Origin: Sclerurus mexicanus
Lineage: Eukaryota; Chordata; Aves; Passeriformes; Furnariidae
NCBI GenBank assembly: GCA_013396755.1
Contig: VWZF01006058.1
Span: 808,334-872,333, forward strand
Length of the DNA stretch: 64,000 nt
Direction: 5' to 3'
Shown here: one piece after another, positions 50,401-62,400 of the stretch
Layout: each line of letters begins with the position of its first letter
Numbering within the stretch: the stretch's first letter is position 1
Program-made: the position numbers and the translations under genes
Notes under the pieces: generated by a model
Databases searched by the model: none
The model's input: only the letters and a program-made list of their open reading frames with translations
What the model was told of the DNA's origin: nothing

Positions 50401-53400
50401 GATGGCAGGGGTGTAGAACCCTGAGCCAGCAAGAGATACCGGCAGGGGGTGAGGGTGCAGCACAATGTGGAGCTGGGGCTCATGGCCAGCCACGCTCCCC
50501 TACTCATGGGCAGAGACGGCAGGACATGGGTTGGCCACTGCTGTCACAGCCACTGCCAGGGGCTGGTTTAGCGCATCCCATGTCCGGTGAGCCTGGAGGA
50601 GCCTCACATTTTTTCTCCTTGTGAGCTGAAGAGTGGGAGATATTTGTTTGCCAGGGGGATAGCTCCCATAGGATGGCTTTGGGACTCCAGCACCAGAGAT
50701 TTTTAGGACTGGATCAGCAGGAGAGAGCTGGAGACTGGTGGGCACTGGGAAGGACATGCACCAGCTAGTTGAATAGGGCTTCTCTTTCTTCATTTCAACA
50801 AATTTCCTTGGGATTCCCATCTCTGTGGATGTAGGCTGGATCACCAGGCTGTTTCAGGTGCTCGCTGAAGACATGTAGCTCAGCATGCACTCTGATCAGT
50901 GAGCATGGGATACAGGAGGTTCCAGTACAGAATGAGAGTCTCTGCAGATGGTTCTTCTTCCCTGCCTGTAGCTGGGAAAGGGGGATGGAAAAACCCCAGG
51001 CTCTTCTTAGGGCTATAGAAACATTTGGATCAAATAGATGAAAGGAAGTCCAATGAGAGCCACCAGGGTCACGATGACATTGCAAAGGCAACTCCTGTGC
51101 ACTGCCTTGATGTGCCCATGACCCAAATGACTCCTGTGTTTGCCTGAGCTCTCTTGAAGCACCCTGAGCAGCCCTGGCACCAGTGAGGGCCCTGCAAAGG
51201 GCCCTACCTGGGCAACAGCGATGGGTTTGGGGCTGGCACAGCCCAGGCAGGCAGCAGTCCTACCCAGCAGCTCTGCATGCCCCTGTGCTGCCATGGTGCT
51301 GCTGCATCAGCCAGAGCCGAGCTGTGCGGAGCTGTGCTGGACCCCGCACCAGTGTCAGGGCAGGACACCATCTGACATGGCATAAAAGTGGCTGACACAA
51401 AGTCACTGCACTGCCAGAGTGCCTCTTCTCCAGGTTGGGAGCAGATGGCACTGCCGTATGGGCTTGGCTTGATGGCTGGTCTGGTGATGGGGGCTTCCTG
51501 CTCCCCCAGACCCAGGCTCCAGGCCCCCAGGACGCTCCCTATGCTGTGGCCAGTGCCACTGTCCCAGCTCTGCCCACCCACACATCACACCTGGGGGCAC
51601 CAGGAAGAGCAAACTGCTCCCTCCCACTGCTCCCTGCCTGGGAACATCCCTTCCCCTCCAGCCTCTGCCCAAAGGCATCCCATGGCTCTGCAGCTCCCCA
51701 GAGCTCTGCTCAGTGCCTGAAACAGGGCTGGGCTACCACCAACTCCAGCAGCAGAAAACCAGGACCAGAGGCAGAGATGGGGAACTTGGCAGTGCCTCCT
51801 GCCCTCCTTTACCCAGGGCTGTCTCAGCAGTACAGCAAATGTCAAACCAGCCCAATACCCTGATCCCATGAGCCATCAGGGGACAGTGCTGAGGCTTTGG
51901 GACATGACCCCCTCTAACTGCCACCAGTCCAAGCCCCTGTTTCCCTACTGCATCCCTGCCACTGCTCAAAGGTGGAAACCCCAGACCAAAGTCCCAAAGG
52001 CAGGGGAACAGCAAGCCCAGGGACCGGTCACATTCCTTAAGTTTAACTTAAGCTTCCTTACAGCACAACTTCGGTTCCCGGGCCACATCCTCTGAATAAC
52101 CCTACAACCAGCACAGGATACCAAGTACAAGGGCTGTTCCAGAGCACTGCACCTTCCCCTGGAAACCTTTGGGATAGTAGCAAGACAATTTCAAAGACAT
52201 AAGGCCATCAGCTTCGCTGACCTCAGGGAAGCCTGCTGATTTACCTCCCTTTAGGACCGGCGCTGATATTTTTATACTGCTGCCTAAAATAAGTGGCCTT
52301 GGAAGCCTTTGGGAGAGGTTGAGCCCAGTGCAGCCCAGTGGAGACCGCTGTGGGATCACCCCCTGGTGGGACAAGCAGCACTGGGCAATGAGGCTGTGCG
52401 TGTGCCATGCTGCCAGGCTCAGACAAAGTGTGGCTGTGTTTCAAGGTACTGCAAGAGATGGAAGCCCCAGTTCCCTCCATCCACTCATTCCCACAAGCCA
52501 GATCCCTCTCTCCCCGTCCCAGTATTATTTTGTTCACATAATCACACATTTAGCATTGCAGGAATTTCCAGAGAGAGAGAGAATGGAGGAAAAAGGGAGG
52601 CAAAGAAAGCATGAGCATTGCAAACATAGAGAGAAGATTCCTCTTCGCAGCCTGGCTTTCTCTGCCTGGTGTTACATGTGTAATTCCTTTTTCTTTCCCC
52701 CTTTCTCACTTGTTTGATTTTTGCATTATTTATGGCTTGTCTTCAGGGCCTGTGTTTGCTGTTATTGTTTCATTCAACAATAAAATGGATTAGATAAAAC
52801 CGAACTGTGCTGAGCCGCAGCTGAACCTGCCTGTCCTGCAGCCAGCTGAACCCACGGAACCAGGCAAGCCACTGCCAGCCCTTCCCAGCCCAAACCCCTG
52901 TGGGAAGGAAGGTGCTGTGGGATGGCCTGAGCAGGATTTGGGCCCCAGGTGCTGCCTGACGTGATACAAATCCTTGGCAGGTATGGGGCTGTGCAAAGCA
53001 CAGTCAGTTTAATGCCCATGAGAAGGGGTGTCAGCACACTGGCAGACTCAGCTGTGCCTCAGCCTTTTCTGTCTTCCAGCACCTGCTGAGCCCATGGGCA
53101 TGGAAAAAAAAGAGCAACTCTGTGGGGATGGCGTGGCTCCCCACTGCCCTTGACAGAGGGCAACCTTGGGGTGAGTTTGCTGTGTTTTGCTTGAGCTGAA
53201 ACCAATTGTTCTGCCCCTTCCTCCTCTCCCAGTGCTGTGGCTAATAACACGGAGCCTGCACTCTGATAACAAAAGTAATCACAGGGAAATACGGTGCATT
53301 GGAATGCAATCGGAAATGCAAGGCCAGGGTCTCCATTTCCCTTCAGCTTCTGTACCACTTCCCATTGAAAAGGATAAACAGACTGAGCACAAATCAGTTT

Positions 53401-54074
53401 CACGACAGCACCTAATGGCAGCGCAATTCCATGTTTCCCGGAGCAAATCGTAGCTCAGGCACAAGCAGCAGGCCAATACCGGCATGCTGGCTCTGTGGGG
53501 TGGCCATCGCATGGCACAGCCCCAGACAAGTGCTGGGGGTCCCTGAGGGCCCCCCAGGACCGGCTGCCCTCAGCAGCAGCACCAAAATAGACTGGTTCAC
53601 CGGGGCACACCGGGACTGGTGTCCCTCTCCAGCCTTGGGGGTGCCTGTGGGCTGCTGCATGCCTGATTCCCAGAAGAAAAGAGGTGTGCCTGTGGGTGTC
53701 CCTCACATCCCTGAGGTCCTCGGACTCGCCGAGAGCCTGTGGAGTGCTGTGCCTTCCTCTGTGGTATAGCACACCAACCACTGGGCAGGGAAGCCGGGGC
53801 AGGAAACAAGCCACCAGGGCAGCGCTCACTGTAATGGCCCCTTGGCTCCTCAGGGTCACATTCTGGGTAGACCAGATCAATCTGGCTCTCCGTGACTCCT
53901 CCCAATCCAAAGGAGTGGTGGGGAAAGGCTGGGTTCGGGTATGGAAAGGAGAGGTTCAGCTGCTGGAAGGTAAGAAGCGCCTCCGGAGTTCTCAGGCTTC
54001 GCTCGCCACCCCCAGGTTGCCTCTGAGGTCTAAATCAGTTGTTTCCCATTTCACACTTGACATCTCAAATCCAA

Positions 54075-54300
54075 ACAAAGAGCTGAAAGAATAGATCACA
54101 TCAAAATATTTCGGCTTCTCCCTCCTACAAGAATTCCCCATCAGAGACCAATCCAATTAAGGTGCTGGTTATGAAATTAACCATAATTACCAGAGCGATA
54201 TTTAATGTTTTGCATTCTGATGAAGAAAGAGAATAGAAATGACAAAAAAAATTAATAATTGTGGGACCTACTGAGATAACAAAAAGCAATTTAGAGTGGG
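54075..54300. promoter_or_regulatory. candidate conserved non-coding element upstream of the coding exon
   Basis: AT-rich island with CCAATTAAGG, AAATTAACCATAATTACC and AATTAATAATTG words (dense homeodomain-type TAAT cores) in GC-rich surroundings, probably within a LINGO1 5' intron. No repeat or coding signature. Confidence 0.3.
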
Positions 54301-56469
54301 GAGGAAAAGGGCCGCCAGGGGAGCAAGGGCTGTGTGGGGTGGCAGGGGCTGGGCTGAGTCATGGGCACTCACCCCAGGGACCCCAGAGCCCCAAGGGCAG
54401 GGCTGGGTGCTCACAGGCACATCCCTCAGGGAGCCATGGTCAGCCTGTCCCCCCTGAGCAGGGTTCAGCCCAGCCTGATGGCTGTCACAGGTATTTTGCT
54501 ATTTGAGCATCCCTTGGACAGTGCTGGACCACAGGAACCAAGTCCCAGGAGGCACAGCCCAGTCCTGCACCTCCTGATCCTGTCACTGCTCCCTGTGGGG
54601 AGTCTCTGGCTCACCCACAGGACTGTCCCCAGCTCAGGACACAGACCTTGTCCCTGAGACAAAGGACATGAGTGTTTTGTGGGCAAAGCCTTTGGCCTCT
54701 GCCCAGGACACTCCCCTGGAGCCCAGGAGAGGCATGTCCATGCATGGGCACATGTCCACTGCAGGATGCCAAGGCACTGACCGTCTGACTGGCTTACAGA
54801 GACACACGAATAAAATGATGGAAAAAAGCAGGCAGGATGGTCAAACAGAACTGTTTCTGTGCTTAACCATGAGAATGATCAAACCCAAGCCAAGCTCTCC
54901 AGCCCCTGCAACAGGGATGCTGACCTGCCACCCTGCCTGATCTGCGCTCAGACAGGAGATGCTGTGTGGATAGGGTACAGGCCACTGAGGGCAGGAGATG
55001 GTGGCCGAGATGTTGGTGAGGCCAGAGGGAAGACTGAACTGCTGGTGGGGCTCGTGGCAGGGGTCCCCACAACATGGTCATGCTGCTGTCAATGCACTAA
55101 TACACTCCATGTATCCCAGGGCACGGCAGGGCCCAGAAGGGTCCAGTTAGTCACTCCTGACTGTTGCTCCTGGAAGGTGGGAATCACTTGGGTCTCGCCC
55201 CAGCACAGTGGTTGCTGGGCTCATGCTGAGGGCTCCCCCTCGCTGTCCTCCCTTCCCAAGCCAGACTGAGTGACCTGCTGCGCTCAGGGGTGGAGGGAGC
55301 CGCCCAGGCTAAAGAGGAGATGAGGCTCTTGGTGGCATTTATCACCATTTAGTCAATTGCCCAGGTCAAGATTACAATTAATGCTGCTCAGACACGGCCA
55401 CCTCTGTGACCTGGCTTTCTCCCGGCTCACAGTGACAAGAGGGCAGAGGCCACATCACGCTGCTGAGAGGGGCTGGGAAAGCACTGGGAAGGGAGGACTA
55501 TGGCCGGTGTTTGTCCTCTTCCCCAGGTCAGCCCCGTTCCTAGACACCCCTCTCTCTCCATATCACACATGCCCCTGACATTGTCCAGCGGGCTGCAGGT
55601 TCAAACAGCCACCAACACTGGTTGTGAGTAAGGCATGTAGCCAGGCAGGGTCACAGGGAGCTGGGACACATTGAATAGGCAAAGATCTCCCTCTTCCTGC
55701 AGCCATTCCCTGCCATAAGCTCCAATTTTTACTCCCTCAGATGGAAAGAACGGGTTTTTGAAAAAACTGACTCAGAAGGAAATTGAGACTGCAGCCCTTT
55801 GTTTTTGAGTTAAGCACTTGTAGTCCTTTTCTTTCTCATCCCAGCCCTCTCTGCTACCTGGCAAGCTCTTCTGGCTCTTCTCCCACCAAAACCCATTTCT
55901 GCTCATGCTAGGTTGAACCCTGCTTGGGGTTCAGCAGCAAAGAACGGAAGAGAGCTGCTGACTCAGTGCATGGGGTGTGCTGGAGAAACAGGCAAACATT
56001 TGCCCTCACCAAGCCATGCCTCAACTTACACTGCCAGCTGTGCCCTCTGAACAACCACTGTTAGGGTGGCCAGTGGTGAGTGAGGGGACACTGAGGTCAC
56101 ATTAGCCTGTACCAGGGCAGGAGAGTCCGTATGAGCCAGCAGCACCACTGACATCCCATATCAGCACCAGCACCACCCCAGCACGCAGCTCAAGGGGCCA
56201 CAAGCCCAAGGGCTGGCAGGACTCAGTTGAGGTGATGCGGAAAAGTGTCTTTTCAGCAGTTTTCACACCTGAAGCATCACAACAGAGTTGGTAGAGTTGT
56301 GTTTTCCCCATGGACATTCATGGAGATGTGCAGATTTCCAACCCTGTCCTCCAGGGGATGGGCTTCCACCTCCAGCCCTTACACTGATGTCACCCCACAG
56401 CTGTCACAGCAGCTCCCAACAGTCGTTCAACACACCTCATCAAACCCCAACAGGTTCCACTGTGTTTGG

Positions 56470-56760
56470 TAATTCAACAACTGTAGTTACACTATAATCA
56501 TCTTGTTATTATAAACTGATTTATCAACCCCTGAAATAAAACCTTGAGTTGGACGATTTTATACTTGTTACATACATGGAGCAGCACAAACTTCAATACA
56601 GTGGCTGCATCAAGCAGGATACCAAAGGAAACAGAAGTCCTTCAGTGATAGGAAACTGTGGTAATTAGAGGTATCAGAGAGTAATTACGTTACAGGTGTA
56701 GAGTAACTGCAGCACATTACAATGTTACAGCAGTATAGCCATTTGTTTAGTAATTAATCC
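56470..56760. promoter_or_regulatory. candidate conserved non-coding element near the CpG island
   Basis: A 290-base AT-rich island containing repeated GTAATTA/TTACA motifs (about 56,660-56,755), 2 kb from the CpG island. It differs sharply in composition from the GC-rich minisatellite zone that follows. Confidence 0.28.
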
Positions 56761-57270
56761 CTCCACAAAAAGGTCTGGAAAACCTGACTCTTCCCCAGGA
56801 GCTGTAAACTTGGCTCCACTGTCTTCCCCAGTCAATTCCTGCCCATCCTGTGAGACCCAGTGAGAGCTGGGGATGCCTGAGGACTGGTGTGGGCAGGTGC
56901 TATAGTGAAAACTATCTGTAGGAAGATGTGGAGGCTTTAGCCCAGGGACACATTCCTCTCTCTGCCTTAGCCATCTGCTGAGACCCCCTCTCCTCCATGG
57001 CATTCAGTGGCTGAGCACACCTGATCCAGGAAGGAGCCAAGAGCAGCAGGTGAGAAGGCAGCGTCAACCAAGATATCTCAGCTCCCTGGGTCCCAGCCCA
57101 CTCTGCTGAGTTGGGTAGAGAGCTGAGTGGGGAGCTGGGGAGCAGGGAATGCATGGGGACAAAGGGGGTGGAAGAAAGGTTTGGGCAGTGATGGTGATGT
57201 GGGGCTGGGACAGATGCCATTGGGATGCACGTGGGCTGGGCTATGTAGCAACGGGGTAGGATCGCTGGTG

Positions 57271-57386
57271 TTGGGGTGGGGATGGGCTGGCTGCCTTTGG
57301 GGCGGGGATGGGCTGGGATAGCTGCCTTTGGGGTGGGGATGGGCTGGCATAGCTGCCTTTAGGGTGGGGATGGGCTGGGCAGCCCC
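57271..57386. repeat. G-rich minisatellite, 31-bp unit, about 3.7 copies
   Basis: Four successive units share GGGGATGGGCTGG followed by CTGCCTTT. The second and third are 31 bases (57,299-57,329 and 57,330-57,360). The first lacks four bases and the fourth is truncated. Each unit carries several G-runs, so the plus strand has strong G-quadruplex potential. The minus-strand reading frame that shows proline/histidine repeats is a by-product of the array. Confidence 0.85.
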
Positions 57387-58659
57387 AGTACAGTCCCTAC
57401 AGCCCCTGTGCTGAGGGGGATGGCTGGAGGCATGGCCACACTGCTGTTCCACAGTCATCTCCCGCAGGCGTGAAGGTCAGGTATGGGCTGCTGCAAGTGG
57501 CAGAGCAGTGAGGAGAGGGTTAAGGCTGGCAGGAGGGCTGGGATGGGGCTGTGGAAGGGATGTCGTTGCAAAGCCAGAGCCAGGCTCCAGAAGGTGGTTC
57601 AGAGGAAGGGGCGTTGGAGGGAGAAGGACATCCATGGAGTGGGGCTGTGCCTGGGAATGGCTGAACTGCTCTGCCCCATGCTCCCCCCGCGAGCAGAGAC
57701 CCCGGAGAGCAGCAGAGCTATCACATCGATGCCCTGCTGGAGGCCGGCGGGGAGAGTCGCATCCTGGAAAGGGCGTTTGCTGGGAAGGATCGCGGACGGC
57801 GCTTGCTGAGGCGGCAGCTGGGGCAGGGACAGGCGGAGAGAGGCAGCAGAGCCTCAGCGACGCCAACCAGCCCAAGCAGACCCGATCACATCAGTGCCCA
57901 CGCTCACCCACTATCCCTCCCTCCTCGTAAAAACCACCTTCACGGCGCCAATACTCCCATTCCTTCTCAGAAGTGGCACCTCCAGCACCTGGAGCAAGCC
58001 GTGCCTCTACCATTGGGCTATTTATACACCCAAGGCGCAAGGTGAAAAATCCAATCACCTACACACAGTATCGGAGAGCAACAAGCTCTGGCTCTGCCGG
58101 GGAGGCTCCGAGAGCCCTTCTTGCCAGCAGGTCATCCTCGAAATCCCCACTTGCTTTACGAAGTCCCTTTAACATTAACCCCTTCTTTCGTCCGCCAGAC
58201 ACGAACCGAGAGCTGAGCCCCCGCCGGCAGCCTGACCCTGCCCAGCATCTCCAATTCTCTGGGCTGGCTCCGGGGCGTGGGGCTGAGCCCAGGCAGGAGC
58301 CCTTCAGTGCCACCAGAGCTATCCGGCACGAACTCCCCACGGCCCCGACTCACTTATTTCCAGGATGGGGGGACTGGTGATGGCGAGGTAAGACCCTGCC
58401 CTGAAAAAAACCCAGTCCCCTCCCGCCATGGCTCCTGCCTCCAGCCTGGTCGCTCAGGGCTGGAGAGCTCTCCCTGCCCGCCTTCAATCCTTAGTGCCTT
58501 TGTCTTGGGGATGGGCAGAGGGACGATTCCTCCTCTTGAGATAACCCTTGTTGGCAGGCAGCTGGGCACAGCCAGCTTGAGGCTGATCCCTGGTCCCCGG
58601 CGCTGCCCGGGCTATCGATATCCTACCTGAACATGGCATCTGTTCCAGGTCGACCAATT
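57387..58659. other. GC-rich approach to the CpG island
   Basis: CpG content rises gradually toward the right. Chance frames are present on both strands. Minus-strand donor-like sites exist (for example ATAA|GTGAGT near 58,350 and TTCAG|GTAGGA near 58,627), but none can be chosen without transcripts. Confidence 0.4.
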
Positions 58660-58922
58660 CACCCGGGAGCCACTGGCTGAGGAGGAGGATACTCCTCACC
58701 AGGATGTAGCCCCAGCCCCTTGCTGGGACCTCGGCCCCGCACGCCGGGTCCGCCGGGCTGCGCCGCGGCTGAGGACCGGCGAGGAGATGCGGGGAACGAC
58801 GGCCAGAGGGAAGCGCCCCAGCAGAGCGGGGCGGCAAGAGCCGCACCGGCGGGGCTGGGGGCGGCAGCGCCCAGGACACACGGCCACCCCCGCACCCCCG
58901 CGGGCACCCACCGCGGACCCAG

Positions 58923-59066
58923 NNNNNNNNNNNNNNNNNNNNNNNNNNNNNNNNNNNNNNNNNNNNNNNNNNNNNNNNNNNNNNNNNNNNNNNNNNNNNN
59001 NNNNNNNNNNNNNNNNNNNNNNNNNNNNNNNNNNNNNNNNNNNNNNNNNNNNNNNNNNNNNNNNNN
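58923..59066. other. assembly gap (144 N)
   Basis: A run of unknown bases inside the CpG island. The right edge begins with tandem 9-base units of the form GGCCACCGN (59,071-59,097), so the gap probably hides a GC-rich tandem repeat or a difficult first-exon sequence. Confidence 1.
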
Positions 59067-59070
59067 GATG

Positions 59071-59097
59071 TGGCCACCGTGGCCACCGCGGCCACCG
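59071..59097. repeat. short GC-rich 9-bp tandem repeat at the gap edge
   Basis: Three consecutive near-identical copies of GGCCACCGN adjoin the right side of the gap. Copy number in the real genome is unknown because the array may continue into the unsequenced bases. Confidence 0.7.
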
Positions 59098-59410
59098 CAG
59101 CCCCCGCCCCGCCGGTGCAGCCCCGCTGCCCGCAGAGCGCGGAGCGGCGCGCCCCTGCCCGGCCCTGCCCGCGCCGCCGGAGGAGGATGGCAGGCTGTGC
59201 TGGGCGTTCCGGAGGGTCCGTCCCAAGGCAGCTGCCTCAGCACCGCGTCTTGGTCCTCTCTTTTCACTGTCCTCTCACCCCGGCAAATGAGACAGAAAAG
59301 GCGACGCGGAGCGGGGGAACACCTCTGGGGACTGATCTGGGACTCGGTGATCCCAAAGGTCCCCTCGGAGGCTCGGCGCGAGCTGAGCTGGTGGCATCTC
59401 ATTCAGGACT

Positions 59411-62400
59411 AAGTGCACGACGGCTCCGAGCGCTGCCCACCACCTCCCCCTTCCATAATGGACACTCTTTATCGAGCAGCATTAGATTTGCCCAGCACTG
59501 GCTCTTCCAGCTGAGGCTGATTCTCTATCAGTAATGGACGCAAACTTTGCTTCTAATGTGCACTTTGTCCTCCTGCTTCCTCTCGGCAGGGCTCTCCTGG
59601 GATGCTCCCTGCTTCTACCTGCTTCTACCCAGCTGTCCCTGACTGCCGGCCAAGATGGACCCAAGGCACGGGCACCAGGACCCTCTGCGCTGGCAGGGCT
59701 GGGGCCAGGAGTTCCTTCATTTGATCCCATATGCTGGATCCCACACGCCTTCCCTTGGACAGCTTTCAGCCAGTGGGAGCTTTTGAGAAAGACAACGGCT
59801 TGGCCTTCCTCCACCAGCCATTTAACCATACCCAGGAGTGGAGATTCTGATGCAGAGCATTCCTCTGGGCAGGCCTCCCTTTTTCCCTCCTGTGAAAGCA
59901 GAGCAGCATGCTTGCCCCAGGCCCTCAGCCTTCCGAAAGGCTGGTGGGCAGCACGCCAAGCTGAACCAAATGCCCAAAATGCCCCACGTACCTACTGTGG
60001 AGCACAGGTGTGGCCATCCCAACCTCATGTCCCTGCAATGGGCTACAGGCAAGCTCTGGGCAGCATGAGCCTCTCCTGGCACTCAGGCAGAGGCTGCTGC
60101 CTCCCTGGAGCCCTGTTATCCTCTGCTTGACAAATGCAAACTTCTGTGCAGAGCAGGAATAAACAAAGGGTGAGCATGGTGAGCTTGCCAGCTGGGGGCT
60201 GAATCACTCCAGCTCTCTGCTCCCACTCCTGCCCACTCCTAGGCTCCCCTAGGTGCAGACCCTGGCTTGGCTGGGAAAGTGGGTGCCCGTCAGGTGTGTA
60301 GCCCTGTATGGGCTTGGGCACAGAATCTTCATGGCAAGAAACACAGCGGGGTGAGAATGTGTGTGCCTGCCATCAAAGAAACTCAACCTGGCCCCTCTTA
60401 GTGGTCCTCAGACCTTTACTCAGCATGGATCGATGCCTCATTATTATGGCTATGGCAGTGATGCCATTGCTGTTAATAGCACTTCACAAATACAGACAAA
60501 GCCAGCAATCTGAATTTGGCCAGAAAAAAAACAAACAGAGGACAAAAGACAGGCTAAGAGCCCTGAGTGCTGTTTTTAATGCTTCTCTCCCACTGTTAAA
60601 GCCTCACTAAAGTGCAGGGCACCGTGTATTCAGTAGTAACACTGGAATAATTCCTAGCATTGTGTGGTGCGAGAGCGGGGAAATTTCACCTCAGCCCTTT
60701 CACAAAGACACAGCAAGTACACCATGCACGCAGCACTGGTGGCATGTGAGAGGGATGCTATGCACTGCCTGGAAGCAGGGGGCCTTCCAAGACCGTCTTT
60801 CCCACTTTGGCTCCGACAGCCACCCCACCCTGGGAGCGAGAGGAGCGGCAGAGGATGGGGGACTGGGCGGGCAGAAGCAGGGATGAGCTTTTGGGCTAAG
60901 ATGGCAGACATGCACACCTCTGCTACAGAACAGCCCTCGTTTGCTCTGACAGCTACAGTGTGCATTTTGGCCAGCAGTGGGGTGAGGCGATGGGGAGGAA
61001 TGGAGAGTGCAGAGAGAAGAAAGCACCACTTAATAGCCGCTCTCCTCACTGAAGCACCAAAGCCCTTACTCACAGTGACAGAGTGTAAGAGGAGCAAGTA
61101 CAATCAACATCCCTGAGGAGCAGCACTGCCGTTTGGGCTTTTCTCTCTTAAAATCTCACCTCACCTCACGGACAACAACTTCCTCACCCCAACAAGCCCC
61201 ATGATCACCTTGGACAAAGGCAGATCCTGGCAGCAATGAACCCTGTTGATCTCTGCAGGACAAACTGCGCTGGCCCCTCCTCAGAAGTCCCAAAGGCTTC
61301 CACGGTTCTACGTTTACCGACCTGTCATGACCGGTGAGCTTATTGTTAAGGTCTCTGGTGTGTTGTAGCATGGGTGACAGAGCACAGGGGACAGCCAGAA
61401 GCACTCGGCCAAACCTCAGTGGGAGTACCATTCCCTCCTGTCCCCACTAACAGCCTGTAGCTATGTGCAAGTGCCAGCTTTGCAGCAGATGTGCCTTTTT
61501 TTCCCTCTCCCATCACCTTTACTGGCCTCACCCATGCTCTAAAGATCATGGGTCAAACCCTCAGCTGCATCAGCCTCCATTTTGCGGCGTGGAGTGACTC
61601 AAAGTGCCCTGGCCCTCCAGGTGTGACTATCCCATGCTGACCTCCATGCAGCCCCAGGATGCAGAGGACACAGCAGAGCAGTTGAGCTCACAAGCTCTCA
61701 TTGAAAAGGTTCCTCTTTAAAACCTGCAGGGAACGGCAAGAACATTTGGGTGTCCATCTGCGGGGGCTCATCCCTCAGACAGATGCTCCAGCTCTTTGCC
61801 ACTGCCATCCTCAAATGAAAACAGGCTGTGGCAGATGGTTCCCTTCTGCTGGCAGGAGGCAGGAGTTTATCCTTGCTCCCAGCTCCCTCCTGGAGAGGTG
61901 GCACCTGCACACTGCATGAGGGACTGAGCCTCCTGCCTGGGCAGTGGGGAATGGACCTACCCCTTAATGGGGAGAGCTGGGACATCCTCGCCTCCCTTGG
62001 TTTCAGTGCATGTGTCCAGGAATCCCACAAAAGGTCCAGAAAGGGATGAGCTGGCAGGAAGGAGGTGGATTTTAATTACTCCCATTATTATTATCGTTCC
62101 TTTTCTTTCAGATTTTCACACTTTGGTTGTAACAAGCTGAACTGAGAAAATACATGCAAATGCCAGGCAGAGATAAGATGTACCACACTTTGAAGTACTG
62201 CCAGCTCTGGCTCTGGGAACACCAAATCGACTGTTTGCCCCTCCAGCCTCCTCCCTTTGGCAGCAAAGACAGGGAGAGGGTCTGTGCCCGCTCTGCCCCT
62301 GTACATCTGGAAAGGAGGGTACCCCACATTTACTCTAGGCTTGACCAGCAACCAGCCTCTTGATCCTGCCCAGTATTAACCAGTCTTTGGAGAAGACAGG

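Larger units (their letters stand above)
44931..57270. other. probable LINGO1 5' intronic sequence
   Basis: Upstream of the coding exon on the minus strand. No second coding exon is recognised; frames up to 186 residues (for example minus 47,902-48,462 and 49,049-49,594) lack any family resemblance. Notable pieces are an AT-rich, G-poor stretch at 45,720-46,020, the 47.2-47.4 kb block, and AT-rich islands at about 48,840-48,925, 52,690-52,800, 54,075-54,300 and 56,470-56,760. It is intronic only if the CpG island or a more distant promoter is the start of LINGO1. Confidence 0.45.
58660..59410. promoter_or_regulatory. CpG island, candidate LINGO1 promoter and first exon
   Basis: This is the only stretch outside the LINGO1 coding exon with dense CpG dinucleotides (many CGCCG, GCGG and CCGCGG motifs) and high GC on both sides of a sequence gap. 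It lies about 14 kb upstream of the LINGO1 coding exon in the transcribed direction. CpG islands usually mark promoters in birds, and LINGO1 is expected to have non-coding 5' exons. A usable minus-strand donor, CTG|GTGAGG, falls at 58,699/58,698. The link to LINGO1 is inference; a bidirectional promoter or a promoter for an unrelated non-coding RNA is also possible. Long reading frames here cross the gap and are not evidence of a protein. Confidence 0.55.

Noticed and set aside
57078..57458. Proline/histidine-repeat protein on the minus strand
   Set aside because: The repeats are the translation of a 31-bp minisatellite.
58484..59412. Open frames of 167-247 residues on both strands through the CpG island
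   Set aside because: They are held open by unknown bases in the gap and by GC-rich composition that lacks stop codons.
59534..60130. 198-residue plus-strand frame beside the CpG island
   Set aside because: No domain, no Kozak-like or splice support, and composition matches the non-coding surroundings.
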